From positions 1-28,545 of the forward strand of contig CALBTX010000203.1 of assembly GCA_937967685.1 (NCBI GenBank): 28,545 nt of DNA, read 5' to 3'. This DNA comes from an uncultured Bacillaceae bacterium (GTDB lineage Bacteria > Bacillota > Bacilli > Caldalkalibacillales > Caldalkalibacillaceae). Position 1 is the stretch's first letter; every line of letters starts with the position of its first letter. The notes below the pieces were generated by a model. The model worked only from the letters and a program-made list of their open reading frames with translations. It made no database searches and was not told the DNA's origin. Of the stretch, positions 23,802 through 28,545 are shown one piece after another. Position numbers and translations under genes: made by a program.

Positions 23802-24104
23802 TCACGATTGTTTCTTTTCCTTTAAACGATCCAGGGCCAACTGATACCCGTCCGTACCATAATTGAAACAGCGTTTCACACGTGAGATCGTTGCCGTGCT
23901 TGCGCCCGTTTCTCTCTCTATTTCCTGATATGTATGCCCTTCTTTCAGCATTCTGGCCACTTCAAGACGCTGGGCCAAAGACTTCACTTCATTCACCGTA
24001 CATAAATCATCAAAAAAAATGTAACAATCCTCAAGGGTCTCCATACTTAAAATGGCTCGAAACAGCTGGTCCACTTCTTTGCCGCGAATTTTATCGATTT
24101 GCAA
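23802..24104 (-). CDS. yerC: YerC/YecD family TrpR-related DNA-binding protein
   Basis: This 100-residue helical protein belongs to the TrpR-like superfamily: QIDKIRGKEVDQLFRAILS, then FFDDLCTVNEVKSLAQRLEVA, then a helix-turn-helix at about 57-80 (TYQEIERETGASTATISRV). Closely similar YerC proteins lie at this place in Bacillus; a regulatory role is expected but targets are not known from the sequence. The start is a TTG at 24104 with GAGGGAGG eight bases upstream, giving the usual MQIDK N-terminus. An ATG 12 codons further upstream would place the ribosome binding site inside the coding region. Confidence 0.9.
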   Translation of the reverse strand: MQIDKIRGKEVDQLFRAILSMETLEDCYIFFDDLCTVNEVKSLAQRLEVARMLKEGHTYQEIERETGASTATISRVKRCFNYGTDGYQLALDRLKEKKQS

Positions 24105-24204
24105 CCTGCCAACCTCCCTCCAAACCTTGGGGTGCATCAACCGACTTAAATAGTGCTTTTACAAACAATGTTCGGTCGCATGTCTTCAAGTTCATTCCGA
24201 ACGA

Positions 24205-25260
24205 TCACTGTATACGAACGTTTTCCTGCAATCCCGGTTGGTTTGGAATAATATTAACCCATGTTTTCCCCGGATACAACCCTGCCTCTTCACCATTCAC
24301 GTAAGGACGAATAACACCATCTTCTTTTTTCCAGTCGACTTCTTGGACAAATCCGCGTTGAAACAAGTAACCTTTGCCTTCGCCTTCCACATCAATGGCC
24401 CGGCGACCGGCATCATCCAAAATTTGATGAGATGTTTCAATCACCAAGACATTGCTCATCGTCACGGGTTGATCCGTCACAAGATCACGGTGAGGCGATC
24501 CTTGCGTATAGCGGGTATACAACTTAGAGTTTGTATCATATTCATAACCGACTGAATAGGAACTGGCGTAATCGATCTGAATCGATTCGGCTTCTGAACC
24601 GCTCGCTGCCTCATCTTCGGAGAGAAAGGATAAGGTCGGAACCGTATAATCCTCTTCATATCCGAAGCGTTCCAATCCTTCCAGCAATTGCTCTTTCCCC
24701 GTATATAAATTATGGGGGCTGCTGCGCGAATCATCCCGGTAAAAAGCAAAACCGCCGCTGCCATTGTTATTGATCGAGGCGAGTCCTTGGGCATTCACTT
24801 CTTCAGTGGCCGCCGGGGAGCCTCCCGCATGGGTCAGCACACCATCAAATCCGGTAATAATATCGATATAATAAGGTCTGATGCTGCGTACAGGACCGAT
24901 GACTTCCGGGATATCACTATGAAACAAAGCGGCGAATCTAGTAATCCAGCCTTCGGCTAACACTTCATAAACTATATCGGCTTGTCCCAAACCTGTTTGC
25001 GGCCTGGCCTTGTTATGATTATCGATCATCACACCGATGACCCGCTGATCCACCGCTTCTTCCAAGCCGACTCCCGTCAGCGGGGCATAATAAGGAAACT
25101 CATCCGTTTTTTGATCTTCAGCTTCTTCCGGTTCCTCGGTCTTTTCTGCCGATTCATTTTCCGGCGGAGGATCAACCGTATCGTTCGATCCGCCCGAGCA
25201 AGCGGATGTCACCAGTATCGCCAGAACCGCCAGCCACGCCAGGTAAGTTTTAAGCTTCAC
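24205..25260 (-). CDS. yerB: DUF3048 domain lipoprotein YerB
   Basis: The protein starts with a lipoprotein signal peptide ending V-T-S-A-C at C21. An acidic, Pro/Glu-rich linker (about 25-55) follows, then the DUF3048 N-terminal domain (YYAPLTGVGL, VIGVMIDNHNKARPQTGLG, IGPVRSIRPYYI) and the C-terminal DUF3048 domain ending NIIPNQPGL. It should be anchored on the outer face of the membrane. The enzymatic role is not established. The GTG at 25260 is preferred since AAGGATGA lies five bases upstream and the signal peptide begins there. Starts at 25269 (ATG) and 25335 (TTG) are possible. It lies between yerA and yerC, as in B. subtilis. Confidence 0.88.
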   Translation of the reverse strand: MKLKTYLAWLAVLAILVTSACSGGSNDTVDPPPENESAEKTEEPEEAEDQKTDEFPYYAPLTGVGLEEAVDQRVIGVMIDNHNKARPQTGLGQADIVYEVLAEGWITRFAALFHSDIPEVIGPVRSIRPYYIDIITGFDGVLTHAGGSPAATEEVNAQGLASINNNGSGGFAFYRDDSRSSPHNLYTGKEQLLEGLERFGYEEDYTVPTLSFLSEDEAASGSEAESIQIDYASSYSVGYEYDTNSKLYTRYTQGSPHRDLVTDQPVTMSNVLVIETSHQILDDAGRRAIDVEGEGKGYLFQRGFVQEVDWKKEDGVIRPYVNGEEAGLYPGKTWVNIIPNQPGLQENVRIQ

Positions 25261-25309
25261 TGTAGTCATCCTTCCCGCGTATTTTTCGATCCGCTCTCGT
25301 TCTGTCAAA

Positions 25310-25465
25310 TCAACATTCGCCATTCCCTGGATCAATTCCTTGCGTCCAGCGAATTAAATCCCTTGTTTGATGCAAGTCAGTATCCAACCCCGCCGGACGA
25401 TTTTCAAGCTGACAGAACAAGTCCATGCCGGTTCTGAATCCGTCGTATGCTTTATAAACCAACAC
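25310..25465 (-). CDS. Small open frame between yerA and yerB, doubtful
   Basis: A 51-codon frame from a GTG at 25465 (or 38 codons from an ATG at 25426) ends at 25310 within the alternative yerB start region. The product includes LFCQLENRPAGLDTDLHQT and has normal composition. Neither start has a ribosome binding site, and no family is recognised. It may be chance or the tail of a decayed gene. Confidence 0.2.
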   Translation of the reverse strand: MLVYKAYDGFRTGMDLFCQLENRPAGLDTDLHQTRDLIRWTQGIDPGNGEC

Positions 25466-25481
25466 TTATAAACTTACACTT
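25454..25481. repeat. Tandem 14-bp imperfect repeat after the yerA stop
   Basis: ATAAACCAACACTT (25454-25467) and ATAAACTTACACTT (25468-25481) are adjacent and identical at 12 of 14 positions. They begin three bases past the yerA stop codon in its direction of transcription. No terminator hairpin is seen here, so yerB is probably read through from yerA. Confidence 0.8.
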
Positions 25482-25484
25482 GTG

Positions 25485-27233
25485 CTAGTCGACGATTTTT
25501 CTTCTCGGAACAAGCAACGCCTGATCTTTGATGGAATAGACGCCTTCCCTTGTCAAGCGAATGAAGGGGAGGTGGGTGGCCGTTAAAAACAACAGCGAGT
25601 AAATAGGGTCTTCAAAGGGATGCCCGTAATCTTTTAATTTGCGAATAAATTGTTCACTGATTTCCTTTAATGATTCCATCGGCTCCAGACTCATGCCTCC
25701 GGAAAGCGGCAACGGGATGCGAATCATGTCCCCCCGTTCAAAATGAACAACGATGCCGCCTCCCAATGCCAAGGCTTCTTGAAGACTGGCCATCATTTTG
25801 TCCCGATTCCGCCCGAGCAACAGATAATCGCGGGAAGCTGTATATGTACTGGCCAATGCCAACAGACGGCTTGTCCCGAATTTTCTCACCCTCGTGTTGA
25901 CCACCCAGGTCCCTTCTTGATCCAAGAGAGACAGGTAGGATTCGTTTTCGGCTAACGGTTCAGCCTCCGTATATTCATACGGACGTGTAATCACTTCGTT
26001 GATCAGCTCAATGCCGATATGGTGTTCCGGCTGTAGCGCCAAAACATCAGCTGAAACATGTGTTTTGGATGGCAGGGGCGGAAAATAGCTTTTGATCCAC
26101 TGCTCCGAAGGGGTCTCGGACAGTCGTTGCTGATGACGGACAACCCATTGCCCATCGCTCATGACGTGTAGAGGTATGGGGTCCTGCAATGCATTCAGCA
26201 CATTCAAATGGGCCAAACGCCCGGGGGCGATACCTCCCAAATCCTGGTCCAACCCGTAATATGTGGCGGGGTTGAGCGTCACTAAGCGATAAGCATCCGC
26301 AGGTTCAAAACCAGCATCAAGCACCATTTTCAACATTTGAGGACATCCTGATTGTCCGACGAAGAACGGTCCTGATCCGTCATTGGTGAGCATCAGACGG
26401 GAAAGATTCAGTTCGGGTTGATCTTTTATTTCTTTTAAAATTTGCGGCAAATCGGGACGAATAGAAGAATATCTCAAAGTGGCATACAAGCCGAGACGCA
26501 GTCTCTTCAGGACATCTTCGCCGTTCAAGGCCTCGTGATCGGCTCCCATTCCCGCTGCCGTCAAAATGTTTAACGTTTCAGTGGACGCGCCCGGAAGATG
26601 CCCTTCAATGCGTTGGCCAAAGTCCTGACGAATCGTCTGCATCGCTTGAGCCAGATTTTTGTCTCCTTTAAGCAGGTAGGGCCATGCGGTGAATTCTCCC
26701 CCCTGCACAACCAGAGGGTGGGCCAGCCAGCGCCTGAATGACGCATCCGGCCATTTTTTTTCCATGCTCGTGGTGGACGTTTGATCATCCAGACGAGCCC
26801 ACCACAACCAAATGTGTTCACCCCGTTGATCTAACTCATCGATAAACCGGATCGACCGGTCCACATCTTTCAGCACAGAAAATAAAAACATATTGTCATT
26901 GATCGAAACAGTCGTCCCTTGAGTGAGTAAAAATGCTCCCCACGTCAGCGGGTTATACCACTGGAACGGATGGGCATGCGGTTCAATGTAAGCGGGGACA
27001 AGAATTTGTCCCTGTTCCAATTCAATCACTTCGGTATCGGTCGAAAGCAAAGGTTCTTTTTTGCCCACATAAGCAATGCGCTGACCGGAAATGTAAATGT
27101 GCGCCCGATCGATCTGACCGGTGTAAACGTTTAAAAAACGGACATCCTTAAACCAGACATCGGCCGGAGACCGGCGCTGGGAAACTTGGATTAATGTTTG
27201 ATATTCATCCAACGTCAGAGGTCTGATGTTCAT
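25485..27233 (-). CDS. yerA: Adenine deaminase family amidohydrolase (YerA-like)
   Basis: This amidohydrolase superfamily member would deaminate adenine, or a related purine, to hypoxanthine. The 582-residue protein has the metal-binding HxH in EPHAHPFQWYNP (H86, H88). Further ligand motifs follow: EGHLPGAS, GADHEALNGEDVLKRLRLGLY and TNDGSGPFF. The C-terminal AdeC-type domain ends HLPFIRLTREGVYSIKD. These match B. subtilis YerA more closely than the characterised AdeC, whose equivalents read H-x-H-I-E-S and T-D-D. Substrate is therefore less certain than family. GGAGGT precedes the ATG. The gene starts 22 bp after the PucR-type gene and is probably co-transcribed with it. Confidence 0.88.
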   Translation of the reverse strand: MNIRPLTLDEYQTLIQVSQRRSPADVWFKDVRFLNVYTGQIDRAHIYISGQRIAYVGKKEPLLSTDTEVIELEQGQILVPAYIEPHAHPFQWYNPLTWGAFLLTQGTTVSINDNMFLFSVLKDVDRSIRFIDELDQRGEHIWLWWARLDDQTSTTSMEKKWPDASFRRWLAHPLVVQGGEFTAWPYLLKGDKNLAQAMQTIRQDFGQRIEGHLPGASTETLNILTAAGMGADHEALNGEDVLKRLRLGLYATLRYSSIRPDLPQILKEIKDQPELNLSRLMLTNDGSGPFFVGQSGCPQMLKMVLDAGFEPADAYRLVTLNPATYYGLDQDLGGIAPGRLAHLNVLNALQDPIPLHVMSDGQWVVRHQQRLSETPSEQWIKSYFPPLPSKTHVSADVLALQPEHHIGIELINEVITRPYEYTEAEPLAENESYLSLLDQEGTWVVNTRVRKFGTSRLLALASTYTASRDYLLLGRNRDKMMASLQEALALGGGIVVHFERGDMIRIPLPLSGGMSLEPMESLKEISEQFIRKLKDYGHPFEDPIYSLLFLTATHLPFIRLTREGVYSIKDQALLVPRRKIVD

Positions 27234-27255
27234 GATTTACCTCCAGAAACGACAT

Positions 27256-28527
27256 TCATTCGGATTCATCATTCTGCCATTGCAGCAATTTCAAATCCAA
27301 GTATAACATAAATTTTTGATGAGGTCGGGAAAAGTCGAATCCGGTAATGTCAGTCATTCTTTTGAGCCGATAGTTTAAAGTGTTTATATGGATATGCATT
27401 TTGGCCGCTGTTTTATGGGTGTTTTCGTTTTCGTCCAGATACGTCCTCAATGTTTCAATCAACTGGGTGTTATTCTCTCGGTCATATTCAGATAATTTTT
27501 GAATGACAATGTTATCAAAGCCGGTTTGACTGCGTTCTTTAAGCAATATGTCCAAAAACTGATAGACGCCCAATTCTTGATAGCTGATGATGTCTTGCGT
27601 CTCTTCCGGAAACTTTGTGTGTACGTCTAGGACTACTTTGGCCTCTCGATAACTTTTGGAGACATATTTGTAATGGCTGTATATTCCCCCAAAACCCCCG
27701 TCTAACTGATCCACACCCAGATGTTCGACCATATTTTTGCGGAATGTGGACATAAATGCTTTAAATACCTCAAGTCTTCGTGCATGTGAATCCTTTAATT
27801 GCTCGATCTCTGCATCTGCACATCCCACTAATATCATCATATCTCTGCCTTCAAAGGTATAAAATGGGACACTGACTTTCTCCGATGTCTTTAAAAAATA
27901 TGATGCTCTATTTTCAAAAGAGTCACTGAGCGGATCCTTAAACCTAAAAATGACAACAGTAAAACTTTCTGGCAAGGAAACCTTCAGACTCATCGCCGTT
28001 TGCACAATTTTCTCTTGATCGATCTTATGTCCCGTCAGTAACTTCCAAAACAACTCCTGCGAGTCCTGATTGATTGATTTTTTTCTCCTTTGATGGTTTA
28101 ACAATAAGCTTTTTGCAGCAGATGCAGCTTTTTTGAGTAATTGAAGGGAATCATCGTTCAATTTTTGTTTCATATCAAGAACCCAAATAAACCCCAGGAC
28201 TTCTTCCTCTCTCCAGATCGATATGGCCACTCGGGTACGCATGCCAATATCTTTCCGTTCCTCCACGATGACCGGCTCCTTGGTCTTTAATAACTGCGGT
28301 ATAATACCATCTTTCCACAACCGGTAAATCACTTTTTCCGGCACCCGGCGGCGGATAATCGTCTCGATTCTGGCCGTATCAGTTTCACTGTTGTGACGAC
28401 TGTATGCCAAAAGCTGATGATGGGCATCTTCGAGAGTCACTGGACATTGCAACACTTCACTGACCCGATCAACAAAGTTCTCCAAAGTCCCGAAGCTCCC
28501 GGCAAACGGATCAATATGATGATTCAC
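27256..28527 (-). CDS. PucR/CdaR-type transcriptional regulator
   Basis: This 423-residue regulator has a GAF-like sensor region at the N-terminus (about 15-150: LQCPVTLEDAHHQLLAYS, then REEEVLGFIWVLD). A central GGDEF-related PucR domain (about 165-320) and a C-terminal HTH_30 domain (about 356-411: LIETLRTYLDENENTHKTAA, then HINTLNYRLKRM) follow. Members activate catabolic genes, often for purines, proline or glucarate. Its position directly before the adenine deaminase gene suggests control of purine salvage or breakdown, which is inference. The start is a GTG at 28527 with AAGGGATGAT upstream. The promoter lies beyond the window. Confidence 0.88.
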   Translation of the reverse strand: MNHHIDPFAGSFGTLENFVDRVSEVLQCPVTLEDAHHQLLAYSRHNSETDTARIETIIRRRVPEKVIYRLWKDGIIPQLLKTKEPVIVEERKDIGMRTRVAISIWREEEVLGFIWVLDMKQKLNDDSLQLLKKAASAAKSLLLNHQRRKKSINQDSQELFWKLLTGHKIDQEKIVQTAMSLKVSLPESFTVVIFRFKDPLSDSFENRASYFLKTSEKVSVPFYTFEGRDMMILVGCADAEIEQLKDSHARRLEVFKAFMSTFRKNMVEHLGVDQLDGGFGGIYSHYKYVSKSYREAKVVLDVHTKFPEETQDIISYQELGVYQFLDILLKERSQTGFDNIVIQKLSEYDRENNTQLIETLRTYLDENENTHKTAAKMHIHINTLNYRLKRMTDITGFDFSRPHQKFMLYLDLKLLQWQNDESE

Positions 28528-28545
28528 AGCAAATCATCCCTTACT

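Noticed and set aside
24140..24204. GTTCGG/CCGAAC inverted repeat downstream of yerB as a terminator
   Set aside because: The arms are only 6 bp, about 20 bases apart, with no T run following.
1..28545. CRISPR arrays, tRNA or rRNA genes, insertion sequences, prophage genes
   Set aside because: No regularly spaced repeats, cloverleaf sequences, transposase or phage motifs were seen; the only repeats are the short tandem ones listed.

Overview
The window is chromosomal DNA from a low-to-mid-GC Gram-positive bacterium of the order Bacillales. The gene set matches the Bacillus 'yer' neighbourhood: yerA, yerB, yerC, pcrB, pcrA, ligA, a CamS-type lipoprotein, gatC, gatA, gatB and dgkB (yerQ), with a remnant of the 23S rRNA methyltransferase gene that follows dgkB in Bacillus subtilis. 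Protein composition and a Na+-coupled amino acid transporter would fit a thermophilic or alkaliphilic Bacillaceae such as Caldalkalibacillus. That assignment is inference, because no rRNA or other species marker is present. Nearly everything is on the minus strand; only a ferritin-like gene and an EamA transporter are on plus.

Layout from right to left, which is the direction of transcription. A PucR-type regulator (28527-27256) leads into a YerA-type adenine deaminase (27233-25485) and the DUF3048 lipoprotein YerB. YerC follows, with its own hairpin terminator. Next come an extended -10 promoter and the DNA repair operon pcrB-pcrA-ligA. The ligA 3' end overlaps the 3' end of the convergent EamA gene by 23 bp. 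The plus-strand ferritin-like gene is divergent from nnr (NAD(P)HX repair), and a 2 x 29 bp tandem repeat lies between them. An NSS-family sodium symporter closes that part and has a strong terminator.

At 13.5-7.8 kb lies the most distinctive unit, a compact operon. It encodes an ECF sigma factor, a membrane-anchored protein placed like an anti-sigma factor, a 776-residue exported or membrane protein with a GATase-like N-terminal half, an ABC ATPase and an ABC-2 permease. It is preceded by a plausible ECF-type promoter whose -35 sits in a palindrome. The layout recalls the B. subtilis sigY-yxlCDEFG operon, but the middle two proteins are different. A CamS lipoprotein gene follows 44 bp downstream, then gatCAB with its own promoter and terminator, then dgkB and a DUF1002 gene with their own promoter.

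At the left edge the conserved synteny breaks. A frameshifted, internally deleted piece of an rlmD/rlmCD-type gene (about 1107-1305) is followed abruptly by very AT-rich DNA (roughly 30% GC by sampling, against nearly 50% elsewhere). That DNA carries one partial gene for a four-helix membrane protein fused to a circularly permuted NlpC/P60 (papain-like) domain. This looks like recently acquired DNA that replaced or interrupted the native gene. No tRNA, rRNA, CRISPR array or intact insertion sequence was seen.
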